From the NCBI GenBank assembly GCA_964017145.1, contig OZ024840.1, positions 2,294,001-2,358,000 on the forward strand: DNA of 64,000 nucleotides. Reading direction: 5' to 3'. This stretch comes from Agrocybe praecox. Taxonomy: Eukaryota > Basidiomycota > Agaricomycetes > Agaricales > Agrocybaceae. Position 1 is the stretch's first letter, and each line of letters opens with the position of its first letter. The notes under the pieces were generated by a model, which was given only the letters and a program-made list of their open reading frames with translations, had not been told where the DNA came from and did not search any database. A program made the translations under genes and the position numbers. Shown piece by piece: positions 1 through 11,284 of this stretch.

Positions 1-359
1 CATAAGATAATGGTGAGTCGCTCGGTACATAAAGAGGAATATCTGAGATACCTCGTTGTACTTCTCCCGCCAATCCGTATTTGAGGAAAACCTTGATAAA
101 GTTTTCATGTGACGGCTGAGACAATGGAAAAGTAACAAACGTACCCAACACCATTATCATCAAGAGACATGTGCCTATCCTTGCGAATAAGATCTTTTGG
201 CGACATTATGGCTGTCATCATGAGAGCCGATGCTTGCGAGACCTGTCTCGAAGCAGCGGTGAAGATAGTTTGAGTGTAAGTTGCACAGGGTTCAGTCAGA
301 CGACTGTTGATCAGGGCATTTCCTTATTTGGCGATAACTAACATGGAAGCATTATTCAT
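1..359 (-). CDS. Unidentified protein, 5' part only (runs off the left edge)
   Basis: I do not recognise this gene. A minus-strand start codon at 359 opens MNNASI; a 39 nt intron (GT near 344, AG near 303) then leads into RLTEPCATYTQTIFTAASRQ and on to a stretch rich in polar residues (about 300 down to 150). After that two readings are possible. One uses a very short 29 nt intron, giving RHMKTLSRFSS; the other splices out about 100 nt and gives QPSHENFIKVFLKYG. Both leave an open frame to the window edge. The codon pattern looks coding and the 3' end of CSL4 lies just upstream, so this would be a tandem minus-strand neighbour. It could instead be a longer gene with a different first exon. 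The call is weak and rests only on the open frame and splice signals. Confidence 0.35.
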
Positions 360-385
360 AGGAAACAATGTATTCAGGTATTCTA

Positions 386-1151
386 CTAAGGCATATCTAA
401 CGGTTTTGCACATTTCCTTTTTTCTATTCTTCCGGTCTTTGGGCAGCGCATTTCTTGCCATGATACCGGTTCCAAAGTCGCGCCTAATGGGCAAAGGGCA
501 TTCAACAGACACTCAACACAAAATACGATCAGATTAATTACCAGCCTCGCTTGTTGCAAAGATGACCCCCAGATCATTGCGAGCGGTCGTAACAAAGTAA
601 CTTCGTGAGTCGCCAAGGGATATCTACCCGGCCAATGGATTAATTGATCCTACTCTGTCTTTACAGAAAGGAATCCGAAACTCACGACCTGAGTGCGGAC
701 GACGTCACCACCGCGAAAACAGTCGCCAATTTTTACTCGATCTTTCTCCGTGGCGCGAACGTCCTGCGTGCGAATGACACCAGTAAACTCTTCGCCCGCG
801 GGAAGGGGGACATCGTCGACGACTGTGATTGATATCAAAGCTTGCAAGGGCGATAGACGCGTTACAAAACCAATAACAATAGAGCCCGTTACTGGGGTGT
901 GTGGTTGTACTCGAGGAATTTTTAAAGTCTGCAGACCATGAATATGATCCAGAATCACTCAAAGACGGAGAAGGTGACGAACAGAGCCTTCAAGACGCGG
1001 GACTCCAAGCAAACTGGCGCGTATTTGACCATCTCTCTCGTATACTCCTGGACCAAGTTGCGGAAATGGGCTACGAGCAGGAAGAAGGATGGGCTGACCG
1101 GGTAAAACCTGAGTACTAGAAAGCATTAAGACGTATGATAACGGCGCGCAT
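386..1151 (-). CDS. CSL4: Exosome complex component CSL4 (EXOSC1)
   Basis: This is a cap subunit of the RNA exosome, which degrades and trims RNA 3' ends in nucleus and cytoplasm. I place minus-strand exons at 1143-1151, 983-1108, 686-928, 542-623 and 386-483, which total 186 codons and keep frame. The N-terminal domain reads VLPGQPILLPARSPF and GPGVYERDGQIRASLLG. The S1-like OB fold follows (GSIVIGFVTRLSPLQALISI), and then IRTQDVRATEKDRVKIGDCF and ISLGDSRSYFVTTARNDLGV. The C-terminal zinc-ribbon-like end has SWQEMRCPKTG. These match the order and about 190-residue size of the CSL4 family. The first exon (nine bases, with a weak GTTATC donor) is the least certain part; the true start could be elsewhere upstream. 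The start faces the PDH E2 gene, so the two share about 150 bp of promoter. Confidence 0.9.
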
Positions 1152-1300
1152 TGGACAAAAATGGATAAATCCTAGCCGCACTCCTTGTTTTGTTTGTTAA
1201 TGTTTGGTTCACCCCGATGGGGATGTAGAATTCTCCCCAATGAACCGTCTGCCACTTTTGTCCGTAAATTTCGTCTCTGACGATTCACTTCCACAACCCA
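1152..1300. promoter_or_regulatory. Divergent intergenic promoter, CSL4 / PDH E2
   Basis: 149 bp separate two divergent start codons, so both promoters and 5' UTRs must lie here or overlap the genes. I see no clear TATA box. Its function is inferred only from gene orientation. Confidence 0.5.
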
Positions 1301-2914
1301 ATGGCTTCCTCTCTGGCTCGCGTTTTTGCAAGAGGTCTTTTGTTTCTCTTCTAATATTTCTCTCCTGTTCTAACCTCTATACAAGGCTTCCATGTCTCTT
1401 CGCGTAGACATGCTTTGACCGCGTTCAATATGCCAGCTATGAGCCCGACAATGACAGAGGGTGGCATTGCGTCATGGAAAAAGAAAGAGGGAGAGTCTTT
1501 CTCTGCCGGTGATGTTCTTCTTGAAATTGTCTGTTGCTTTCCGTCTTTACAACACTGTGAATTAACTTGCATTGTGATAGGAAACCGACAAGGCCACCAT
1601 TGACGTTGAAGCTCAGGATGATGGTATTCTCGCTAAAATCATCGTACGTCTCTGTGTATTTTTCTTCATACGTGCTCTCATTCTGCTGTAGGCCAGTGAC
1701 GGAAGCAAAGGTGTTGCCGTTGGTTCAGTGATTGGTGTCATTGGCGAATCAGGCGATGATATTTCTGGTGCAGCAGAATTCGCGAAGCAAGCTGCCTCAG
1801 AAGCCTCTTCCCAGAAATCCAGTGAACCTGCTCCCAAGGAAGAGGCAAAGGCTCCTACGCCCGAGCCAGAGGCCCCCAAAGCTCCTTCAAGTCAGGAATC
1901 AAAACAGGAACTTGCTACCGGCCAGCGCATCTTTGCCTCACCTATTGCTAAGAAAATTGCTCTTGAGCAAGGTATTCCCCTATCCAAGATCAAGGGAACT
2001 GGTCCTTCAGGACGAATCATTCGGGAAGATGTAGAAAAATATAAGCCCGCAACTGCGACCGTGGCTTCATCCGCTCCCTCTGCTGCTAAGACGTCGCCAG
2101 CTGAATCAACTGACTATGTCGACACACCTGTCTCCAACATGCGCAAGACCATCGGTGCTCGTCTTACACAGTCGAAGCAAGAACTTCCCCACTACTATCT
2201 CACTGTTGATGTGAACATGGATAAGGTCTTGAAATTGCGTGAAGTTTTCAACAAGACTCTTTCTGTTAAGGATCAGAAACTGAGCGTCAATGACTTCATC
2301 GTGAAAGCTGTTGCGTGTGCTTTGGCTGACGTTCCCGAGGCTAATTCTGCATGGCTTGGAGATGTTATCCGAACGTGAGTGCCAAAATTCACCTGTATTA
2401 ATTGAAGGCTCACCGGTCCTTTATAGATATAAGAAGGCTGACATTTCTGTCGCTGTGGCTACACCTTCTGGTTTGATCACTCCTATCATCAAGGATGCCG
2501 GTGCTAAAGGATTGGCCTCGATTTCCGCCGAGACCAAGTCACTTGCTAAGAAAGCTAGGGACGGAAAGTTACAACCTCAGGAATATCAAGTTAGCCCCCT
2601 AGTCATTTTCTTTATATCTGGACATTCCTGACACTATGCCATAGGGTGGAACATTTACTATTTCGAACTTGGGCATGTATGGAATCGACCATTTCACTGC
2701 GATCATCAACCCACCTCAATCTTGCATCCTTGCTGTTGGCTCGACACAGGCCAAACTGGTACCTGCTCCGGAAGAGGAACGCGGATTTAAAACTGTCCAA
2801 TCTATGAATGTTACCCTCAGCTCTGACCACAGGACTGTAGATGGTGCTGTAGGTGCCAGATGGTTGACAGCTTTCAAAGGATACCTCGAAAACCCCCTTA
2901 CCTTCATGTTGTGA
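1301..2914 (+). CDS. LAT1: Dihydrolipoamide acetyltransferase, E2 of the pyruvate dehydrogenase complex
   Basis: This transfers the acetyl group from E1 to CoA in the mitochondrial matrix and forms the core of the PDH complex. Exons 1301-1334, 1386-1528, 1581-1643, 1692-2374, 2427-2589 and 2645-2914 join to 451 codons plus stop. A short basic, Ser/Arg-rich presequence ([13 protein letters not shown]) precedes a single lipoyl domain; the lipoylated lysine is K63 in [15 protein letters not shown]. An Ala/Pro/Glu linker follows, then the E3-binding domain ([20 protein letters not shown] and [16 protein letters not shown]). The catalytic domain ends with [16 protein letters not shown], which contains the active-site His and Asp of the HxxxDG motif. 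Length and layout fit the fungal family. Lipoyl synthase, which makes its cofactor, lies 5 kb downstream. Confidence 0.96.
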
Positions 2915-3274
2915 TATCGTCAATTTTACTTAGCATTTGGATTCAATCACTATAGAGCTCTATACATACCTATTCTTATGTTTAACCTCCATTTGCGCTG
3001 CTCATTTATCTTTAAAGACGCAGATATGAGGTGGTGATTATTATTAACTAGACTTGTTGCCCTCATCAGCCTTAGATGCAACGTCGTATACAGTGGCTAC
3101 TGACTCGTGAGAGTAACTTAATAAAGCTGCTTAAAGTGGAACGGACAAAATCATAAGCGCAGCATAGCGACGAATAACGGCACTCAGGTCCCAGGCACGT
3201 AGGTTAGTGATGTATATGTAGGCTAAAGTGAATAGGATCCGATATGTTCACAACTTTCCACCTTGAAGTCATCC
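2915..3274. other. Intergenic, PDH E2 3' region and upstream of the DUF6697-like gene
   Basis: 360 bp with no supported gene. AT-rich 3' UTR sequence follows the E2 stop. I see no repeat or RNA gene. Confidence 0.5.
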
Positions 3275-5144
3275 ATGGATGAAGTCTTCTGGGTTAACGT
3301 GGTCAAGCGCTGGTCTGACGCGTCGGAGAATGTGATCATCCTCAAGAAAGAGTTGGTAAAAGTCCAGGAAGAAGTATGTGCCTCCTTTTACAAAAGGTTT
3401 AATATCTTCAATGACTCTAATACATACAAACTGTCTTGTTATATTTAATAGCGCGACCTGTTTCGCAGCTTGGTGCAAGCTCGTAGGAATGATAGCACCT
3501 ATGAAACACAACAGCCAACAATTGTCCACAAGGAACACACATACGCGTCTTCAGTAACAGATCATGATGATTTCACCATTCAAGATGAGCTACAAGATGC
3601 AGAAGCTGGTTTGGTGAGAGCAAAGGAAGAATATCGACGTCTTCAGCAAGAGGTCACTCTTTTCTACACCTCCTTTGACTCGAGCCGCTCACTAATATTC
3701 TGTGGATCATAGCTCGCGGTGTCGTTGGAAACTATAAAGACGTTGAAAGCAGAAAACGAAAACAGTGCAGCTAGGCACCTACAGGACACAGCCAAGCTAA
3801 CAGCAGAGTTGGCGCGTTCTAATGCTCAATCCAAGAAAGACACCTTCGAACCCGAACTCTTCCCCAACCAAAAAGTGAAAAATGCATTACCCGACACTAA
3901 GGAAACGTCGCCTGCGGCTGTAGCATTGAGGGAGCGAGTACGTTGCTGCCCAATGTTCAGGCCGAAGTGTTATGCTGGCTAACTATCCACCATTTCTACA
4001 TTGGAATAGGTTCAACTTCTGGAGCAAGTTGTTAAAGATATTGAAGAAGATAAGCGACATCTGCAGGATGAACTCGTCGCCACTAAGGATAAGTTGCACA
4101 AAGCAGAAGAGAGCAGCAAAGCCTTGCTGGCTACAATTGTTCGGTTACAGGGTATTGTAAGTCGCGCACTCTTGTCTCCTGGCTCTAGTTTGTACGATAA
4201 CTTGCCAACGGATGATAATGTAGGCACGGCACTCTGGTACAACTGGGTTATCGCATTCAGTGTCCAACAGCTTGTTGAATCCGGACTCGCGTAGGCCATC
4301 TAAAAAAACCTCCTATGCTTCGACGCTCCACCCGCAAGAACGAGATACCAGTGATCATCACGACCATTCATTAAACTCTTTCTCAAGAGTTGATCCTGGA
4401 GATACTCAAGTTATTTCCCAACCTCGTCCTACTCTTCCGCCTCTTCGGCGGACAATGGTCTCAGAATTACCTTCTGGTGTCATCCCTCCAATTGACACCT
4501 CCGAGAATCTTTTCGACAGGACTTTCTTGAAGACAGCCCTTGCGAACGGCATGCAATCTCTATTAGAACAGTAAGCCTCTCCTTGGACAGATTCTGTTTA
4601 TTCTGACGCATATGTTATTTAGCCTTCCTGATAATTTACGGGACAAGAAATCCGTCATTCATTCTTACTTGTGTCCAACTTCAAACCATCATCCGTGGTG
4701 CCCTACCGAGATAGGCCAGCATGGATTTATTTTTGTTGGTCTCGGGAAAGAAAAGGACGCATATATATCCCCCGTTACCAGAAATTTGTTTGTTGGACTT
4801 CCAAAGGGTCACTCGCATACACGGGCATTTCGATATCTAGGGGTATATAAAGTATCCCGTGCCGATCCTCTTTCTTTAGACGAATGGGACACACTCACGA
4901 ATGATGTGAGTTCATCATAATGCTTGCATCCATTTACTGACGCTTCTCTCAGGTCAAGGTGATGTATTCTAACCTCACCAAAGAGAAAACACATGACACC
5001 CGTTCTATGGACGAAATATTGAGTGATTATGACGAAGGAAAGCTGGTTGCTCCTTGTGTTAAACTACAATTCTTAAGGTTTGACGCTGATTTTTATGGGT
5101 CCCTGATATCTCTTCACAACGCCATCCCATTGCCATCAAATTAA
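3275..5144 (+). CDS. Coiled-coil protein with C-terminal DUF6697-like domain
   Basis: The function is unknown. The start is the ATG at 3275 (MDEVFWVNVVKRWSD). The N-terminal half is Lys/Glu-rich and predicted to form coiled coils (for example LEQVVKDIEEDKRHLQDELV near 4020-4070), split by introns that begin GTATGT, GTCACT and similar. A Ser/Pro-rich linker follows (4280-4560). The C-terminal part has WCPTEIGQHGFIFVGLGKEK, LPKGHSHTRAFRYLGVYKV and PLSLDEWDTL. This resembles the DUF6697 domain I recall from basidiomycete proteins, often found after long coiled coils. The domain name rests on memory of the HGF.FVGLG and LGVYKV signatures. The stop at 5142-5144 follows LHNAIPLPSN. The exact borders of the middle exons (3700-4300) are uncertain. 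Confidence 0.7.
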
Positions 5145-5352
5145 TTAAGCATATCCCGCTATCTTTACCCATACTGCTCAGCAGTTTATAGAATATTTAT
5201 ATCATAATATTATTATTTGCAGTCAGTCTATCAAGTGGTATACCTTCCAAATTCCAAGTCTGGCTTTGCCATCAATTCTGATTTTACTCTATCTTATCTC
5301 ATGCATCATAGTGACCTAAACAGCCGACCACATCTTTTCAAATTCACCTACA

Positions 5353-6835
5353 ATGCCTGCACCTATTTCTTCATCACAACCGCTTAAAAATCCAGGTAAA
5401 GGCTAGTGCTAATGTCACATAGCTCTAAGCTGAGGTCCCTTAGAGCGGCCTGTTTTCGCTCTTGGCTTGGAGGGTTCAGCAAATAAACTTGGTGCAGGAG
5501 TCATCAGGCATTCTCCAGACGGTACATCCACCGTCCTGTCTAACGTCCGACATACCTACATCACTCCACCCGGAGAAGGATTCCAACCCCGAGATACAGC
5601 GCTTCATCATCGGGAATGGGCATTCAAGGTGATCGGAGAAGCTCTTGAAACTGCAAATATGTCTGTGTCCGACCTGGATTGCATTTGCTATACTAAAGGT
5701 AAGAACTTGGTTTATTCCAGAATACCAATGGATGCACTGACACCACATCTCAGGTCCTGGCATGGGCGCACCACTCCAATCCGTGGCCCTAGTTGCAAGG
5801 ACGCTTGCTCTATTACACGATAAACCATTGGTTCCTGTTAACCATTGTGTAGGCCGTGAGTTGACCAATTAGCTTGCAAGCAAATACTCAAACTACTCCT
5901 ACCCGGTTTAGATATCGAAATGGGAAGGGAGATCACTGGTGCCAAAAATCCGGTTGTTCTGTACGTCTCAGGCGGCAATACGCAAGTTATCGCATATTCC
6001 AGGCAATGTTATAGGATCTTTGGCGAAACCCTGGATATCGCTGTTGGAAATTGCCTTGATCGATTTGCTAGAGTACTAAATCTCAGCAACTACCCAAGTC
6101 CCGGGTATAACATCGAACAACAAGCCAAATCGTATGTTATCTTTCTTCTTTTACAATGAAGTGGATTTGACAACTTTTTCTTTTGCTACAGGGGAAAGCG
6201 ACTTGTATCTCTTCCATACACAACCAAGGGAATGGATGTTAGCTTATCTGGAGTTCTTACCTCTATTGAAGCTTGGACGCAAGACAAACATTTTCGAGCA
6301 GGCGGAATTCCAAAATCACCAGAAGATCTGGACATTATTATCCCGGCCGATTTATGCTTCTCGTTACAGGAGACCGTGTTCGCGATGCTCGTAGAGATAA
6401 CAGAAAGAGCAATGGCTCATATCGGCAGCAAGGAGGTCCTAATCGTAGGAGGCGTTGGTTGTAAGTTCAAGTAATACTTTTATATTCTGGATAGTCAGTA
6501 TTCACTTATATATTTGAGGTAATGAACGTTTACAGGAGATGATGGGAATAATGGCGTCTGAAAGAGGAGGCCAAGTATTCGCAACGGATGAAAGGTTCGT
6601 AAAAGAGGTTCGCTCTTTCTATGTTCTTGCTTACGTTCCACAGATTCTGCATCGATAATGGAATCATGATCGCTCAGGCAGGCCTTTTAAGTTATCGCAT
6701 GGGTGCAACAATCCCTATTTCAAAGAGTACATGCACTCAAAGGTGAGCCCTTAATCTTGCAACAACGAGATGATGTATTCAAGGATATGGTATAGGTATC
6801 GGACAGACGAGGTTCATGTTTCATGGCGCGCCTAA
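5353..6835 (+). CDS. KAE1: KAE1/OSGEP, tRNA threonylcarbamoyladenosine synthase subunit of KEOPS
   Basis: This is the catalytic subunit of KEOPS/EKC. It moves the threonylcarbamoyl group onto A37 of ANN-decoding tRNAs (t6A). The first exon encodes [14 protein letters not shown]. After an intron the ASKHA fold begins with [20 protein letters not shown]. The metal-binding motif is NHCVGHIEMGR, rebuilt across the intron at about 5852-5911. The phosphate-binding part is [14 protein letters not shown], and further signatures are [53 protein letters not shown] and [14 protein letters not shown] last small exon gives [12 protein letters not shown] and the stop at 6833-6835. The lack of a mitochondrial presequence argues for the cytosolic KAE1 rather than the mitochondrial QRI7 paralogue. 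Confidence 0.94.
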
Positions 6836-7183
6836 CCTGGTGCGCCGAAATGAAGACCAGTAGTCGTTAGAACTACCGTTTAAGATACATCCGCATGTTA
6901 AATTTGATCATTTCAAATCACCATACACGAAGAGCCTCCTTGAAGATGTTGATAATATTGCTATTGAGGATGAGCGGGCGAGCTATTTTATCGAATCCCC
7001 TTTAACTGACGTGTGCCGTTGTGTTTATAGAGCGATAATTCGTAGAAATAGAAATAGAAGCCAAAGTGTTGATACATCTCGCGTTCACATGCATGCGGGC
7101 AATTGTTGCAGGAGAAAAGCAAATTACAATATATTGCAAGCGACGACTAAAAGAGACTCTGGTATGGTGATAGGAGTGTGGAA
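6836..7183. other. Convergent intergenic region, KAE1 / RPS28
   Basis: 348 bp between two 3' ends. I see no gene, tRNA or repeat; it should hold the two terminators and polyadenylation sites. Confidence 0.5.
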
Positions 7184-7559
7184 TTAACGGAGACGTCTAT
7201 CATTGAAACCGTTAGCGAAAACTACCCATGTTTCCAATCTTCGGGTACACACCTTGCCTCACGCTCACTTTCCAAGAGAGCCAGGATATCCTCCTCACGG
7301 ACAGGGCCCTTGACGTTACGGATGATCGTCCTCGATGTGTCGTCCATAAATTCGACGCGGACTTGAGTAACACCTCCTCGGGAGCCAGTGCGTCCCAAAA
7401 CCTAAGCAGAAAGGGAAAATTTAGGAAGTGAACTTTTTGCAATAATCTTCCGATAAACCTTGATAACTTTGGCGAGTTTGACGGGGGCTTTTGAGGAGTC
7501 CTACGCACAATGCGTTCAATTTTCAATTCACAGAACTAATGGGCAGCATTTCTCACCAT
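7184..7559 (-). CDS. RPS28: 40S ribosomal protein S28
   Basis: This is a small-subunit protein near the mRNA exit channel. Minus-strand exons 7557-7559, 7459-7500, 7253-7401 and 7184-7196 join to 68 codons plus stop, the usual size. The protein reads [20 protein letters not shown], then [40 protein letters not shown] and EREARRLR, a near-exact match to the highly conserved family. The first exon is only the ATG; the intron GTGAGA...GCGTAG starts straight after it. Open-frame tools miss this gene because its exons are so short. The last exon is also tiny (13 nt). Confidence 0.97.
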
Positions 7560-7820
7560 TTTTGATGTCGAGGAGGTGACGAGGTGGAGGGCTTTTCTGT
7601 TGATTTGGGTCGACGAATAGAGTTCGAAGATTCGTTATTTTTAAACTCCGACTGAAAGACAGAACTTCATTACGTAACGGCCGAATGGAACTGGGTTCGA
7701 CTCCTGAGGGAGGAAAATTATATAACCTTTTCCATATTGATTCTATCAGCGTAGATAATCTAAAAATTATAGGATATATGTGTAGTAATTATCTTACAGA
7801 CCGGTATGAATTAGGTGTAT
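7560..7820. promoter_or_regulatory. RPS28 promoter region and lipoyl synthase 3' end
   Basis: 261 bp upstream of the RPS28 start and downstream of the lipoyl synthase stop, both on the minus strand. It should carry the ribosomal-protein promoter. No specific element was recognised. Confidence 0.4.
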
Positions 7821-9289
7821 TTATGATGTACTTTCCCCCAGTTCTTGCTTTCTTTCTGAATCCACGGGAATAGTCAAAGGTGATTGCTTCCTTTGCTTTA
7901 AAACGTTCTCGATGTAGAATTCGCCAGCCTGGGTATTTTATTATCAGATGTGGATTCAAATGCAGATAAAAAAAAGCGAACCTTATAGCTACTACGGACA
8001 AGGGGGCCGCTTGCAACATACAAGAAGCCAAGGTCCTCCGCTACTTTCTTCCAGTTATCGAATTCAGCGGGCTCCACGTAACGGTCAACCTTCATATGTC
8101 TCTTCGTAGGTCGCATATATTGTCCAAACGTGACTACATCGACATCTACAGCTCGTAGTTCTGCATTTCGTTAGTTCAACGTCAGAAGAGTGACAAACAA
8201 TTGTGTATGTACCTTTCAAAGTAGCATGGATTTGCTCACTGGTTTCTCCAACTCCAAGCATGATACTGGTTTTAGTGATTTGAACGCCCTCTTTCTTGGC
8301 ATGTTCAAGGACCTTCAAACTTTGCCGGAATGTCGCTCTTCTGTCACGAACGAAAGGCGTCAACTCCTCTACTGTCTCGACATTGTGTGCGTAAACGTCG
8401 AGACCGGACTTCGCTACTAATGATACGTGTTCCAAGGATCCAGCAAAGTCACCTGTGAGCGCTTCAACAAGAATATAAGGAGCCCTGAAAACCATAAGAC
8501 AACTAATTTTTCACTGTATTTATTTCACTTACTTTTGCTTTATTTTCCGTATTGTCTCTGCAAAATGATGAGCCCCGCCATCTGCAAGGTCTATAATACT
8601 TTTCAGACCACGACATAAGAAAATTTAGATGGAAACAACGAACCATCCCTGTCTACGCTCGTCAAAACAATATATCCTAATCCCCACCGACTTATAGCTT
8701 CGGCGGTATGCTCCGGTTCGTGTGGGTCCAAAGGAAGGGGTGCTTTGGAGGTCTTGACCGAACAGAACCTGCAACCTCTGGTACATGTATCTCCCATGAG
8801 CTTCAGACCATGACTTTATTAAAGTGTTAATTAATATTATAACCAATGGTCACGTACCATAATAGTTGCTGTAGCAGTGTTTCGACCCTCAATGGATTTC
8901 CCTCCTCCCCAACAATCACCTATATTGGGACATCGAGCTTCTTCGCATACGGTGTGAAGATTCAAGCCACGCAAGTCCTTCTTGATTTTATTGAAAGATT
9001 CTCCAGAGGGGATAGAAGTCTTGAGATATGAAGGCAGTCGAGGTCTTGTATTGCCATGTTATTAGTAGTATAATATAGTGATTAGTGCACCACTGTACCC
9101 TTTAGTATTTCCTAGAACAATACGTTCGGGTGCCTCCGCTGAAGAAATAAAATCATCTAGTGAAGGTCCATTAGCTAAAGTTTGGGAGAACTTGGAACTC
9201 GTCGATCCAGTGAATGATGATGCCGTTGCAAAACGCCGTGCGCAAGCGAGAGTAGGGCCGGAACGAAAAGCTTTCATGAGCTGCGACAT
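7821..9289 (-). CDS. LIP5: Lipoyl synthase, mitochondrial radical SAM enzyme
   Basis: This inserts two sulfurs into octanoyl groups on the lipoyl domains of PDH, KGDH and the glycine cleavage system. The start at 9289 gives a presequence ([20 protein letters not shown]). The auxiliary 4Fe-4S cluster motif is [12 protein letters not shown] (about 8920-8965). The radical SAM cluster motif is [12 protein letters not shown], just after MGDT. Further family blocks are [79 protein letters not shown] and [20 protein letters not shown]. The stop at 7821-7823 follows QKELGEST-like residues. Every intron I resolved is short and GT-AG. The start faces CMC1 across 211 bp, and the PDH E2 substrate gene is 5 kb away. 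Confidence 0.95.
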
Positions 9290-9500
9290 GTTGGAATAAT
9301 AGAATAGCGACTCGAAAAGCTTTGGCAGACCCCGGCGAACGTGAAGAATCGACTGAGTCAGTCGGCGTCAAAGAGTGTAACCGATGTACTTACTAGAAGA
9401 AATATATTTGTCATTACCGCTGTTTGACTTATTGGGCAGTGGCAAACAAGTTACTCCGAATAGTCCTTGGCTCAAAATAGAATCTTCTACCGCAACAACC
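9290..9500. promoter_or_regulatory. Divergent promoter, lipoyl synthase / CMC1
   Basis: 211 bp between two divergent start codons. Both genes encode mitochondrial proteins, so shared control is plausible, but I see no defined element. Confidence 0.5.
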
Positions 9501-9870
9501 ATGAACTCCCTGTCCCGCCGAGAAGAAGAAACTTTACTCAAGGCTACAAAGGCCTACGCAATGAAGGAATGTGATGATATCGTGAAACGTGAGTAGTCTG
9601 TCAGCTTTCACTGTCTTGGTTATGTTATTTCACGTCTGAACCTTCACAGAATTTGCAGCATGTGCATCAGGCCGGACAGTTTCGGTGGCTTGGGAGTGTA
9701 GAGAGCCATTGCAGCGCGTACAAGAATGCATGGTACAATTGTAAGATTCAGAAAGTTTGGGATCCATTTCCCTAATGCTGATATTGTCAAGCACCGCTCC
9801 GGAACCTATGGAACGAGTGCGCAAAGAATACCTACGTCTTCGAAGTTTACAGCAGCAAAATTCCGAATGA
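9501..9870 (+). CDS. CMC1: COX assembly mitochondrial protein CMC1 (twin CX9C)
   Basis: This is a small intermembrane-space protein that helps load copper and stabilise COX1 during cytochrome c oxidase assembly. Exons 9501-9588, 9650-9740 and 9792-9870 join to 85 codons plus stop. The start is MNSLSRREEETLLKATKAYA. The first CX9C is CDDIVKQFAAC and the second is CREPLQRVQEC; between them lies ASGRTVSVAWE, typical of the CMC1/CMC2 family. The C-terminal tail is FTAPEPMERVRKEYLRLRSL. It could be the paralogue CMC2, but the spacing and tail fit CMC1 better. Its 3' end converges on PEX11 with only 94 bp between the stops. Confidence 0.88.
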
Positions 9871-9964
9871 TATATGAGTGGTACAAGGCATTATATATAG
9901 AGTTGGATGAAAGCATGAATTATACAAAATATGTGGTTGAATGCGTGCGTGAATTCAACATGCT

Positions 9965-11040
9965 TCACTTTTTCCCATTTACTGCTTGCCACTGAGCCTT
10001 AGCACCGAGAAGCGAAGAAATTAAACTAGAGCAAGATGTCATTAAGTCGAAGCACACCAGGAGGAGAAAAGGTTGCGTACCCTAGGATACCCAGAGTACC
10101 TTCGTTGACATTGAGCAGCTCTGCACCTGTTGCTGGGATCGAGACGTCAAGCAAATCAATCAAGAGTTGCTGACGATTGGCCTTTCGTGCACTGTTAGAT
10201 CGTTTCGTCAATAAGAAATTAGCTTCGAATCGGACGGCTACTGGCCTTTCCACTGCGCCGAGTCGCGTTTCTCTGGCAGCTTCTGCAGCAAGGTCTTTTT
10301 CACCCCAGGTTGCCGATGAGCGCAAAGACTTTGCTTCTTTCGCCAATCGGGCGGCCTAGAAGGAATTTGTAATTCGTATATATACAAGAAATTGTTGTGA
10401 AAGTACCTTCAGAACACCATGGACGAGGCTGAATGCGATACCAGCAAACCAGAACTGGAAAGCTCTCTTTGTTACTTTCTTTGCGACCTCTGGCGACAAA
10501 GTAATGAATTTGATTGAATGAGCCTACCAATTCCGTTCGTCAATCTATGTAGTAATAAAACACTTTCGAGGTGGAATTACACACCCAAACTATGGCATCA
10601 TAGGATAGGTACCCAAAGTATCCGATTTGTCTTGCGATTGTAGTGAGCGTCTCCTCGACAGGGCCTGCGGACAGTGAAGCGCGAAGTGCAGCCTGAAGAT
10701 GTTCCAGCGGCTTTCCGAGACGCATAACTAGACATATGTTATTACGATAAACGCCGCAATCGAGTTCAGGAGCACGTACGTTTCCTGGCTGTTCCTAGGT
10801 GCCCCTTCAATGCAGTCCATCGCGCAGAGTCAAGTTTATCTCCTTTCGAAATAAGATACCAGGCGTAGAAGCGTGCAAAGTATTGGATAGCTCTGTATGT
10901 CTGTTTCTGCTTTCAGAAAAGGGGCAAGCTGGACTAGAATGACAATCACAAACTTTGTCTCTTCCCAGAGTTGTACCGCCGAACTTTAGGCCTTGGGAAA
11001 CGGCGGGGTGAAAGATTAATTGTGAAGCAACGCTAGCCAT
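9965..11040 (-). CDS. PEX11: Peroxisomal membrane protein PEX11
   Basis: PEX11 elongates peroxisome membranes before division and affects fatty-acid oxidation. The start at 11040 gives MASVASQLIFHPAVSQGLKF, followed across introns by YRAIQYFARFYAWYL, then LGKPLEHLQAALRASL, IARQIGYFGYLSYDAIVWAN and FWFAGIAFSLVHGVLKA. A basic region follows. The C-terminal part is LLIDLLDVSIPATGAELLNV and, after the last intron, GLISSLLGAKAQWQAV, the typical PEX11 end. The stop is at 9965-9967. An amphipathic N-terminal region and the C-terminal hydrophobic helix fit the family. A PTS1-bearing acyl-CoA synthetase lies at 26.7-29.4 kb. Confidence 0.92.
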
Positions 11041-11245
11041 TGATATTGAAGGATAATCGATAAGTGCTTAGAGTGAAGAAAGTGGGATTGGAGGGCTAGC
11101 TTATGGTCAACTCTTACTTATATTCCTTGTTCAGTTGCCGGATCCGTTCTTCCTCCACGATATTCACACGTGATTATTCTTTCCCCGCAGCCCATATTAT
11201 TATCTGATAAGATTTAGTAACCGGTACATCTCACTCACCTTTTCT
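11041..11245. promoter_or_regulatory. PEX11 upstream region, left of the inserted element
   Basis: 205 bp between the PEX11 start and the left terminal inverted repeat. It presumably carries the PEX11 promoter; no element recognised. Confidence 0.35.
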
Positions 11246-11284
11246 ATAAAGCACAAAAGATACGATGTGGTCGACATCACATGA
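11246..11284 (+). repeat. Left terminal inverted repeat
   Basis: 39 bp beginning ATAAAGCACAAAAGATACGA and ending CACATGA; exact reverse complement of 11889-11927. Confidence 0.9.

Noticed and set aside
7685..7715. GGGTTCGACTCC looks like a tRNA T-loop
   Set aside because: The flanking bases do not form a T-stem and no D or anticodon arm is present.
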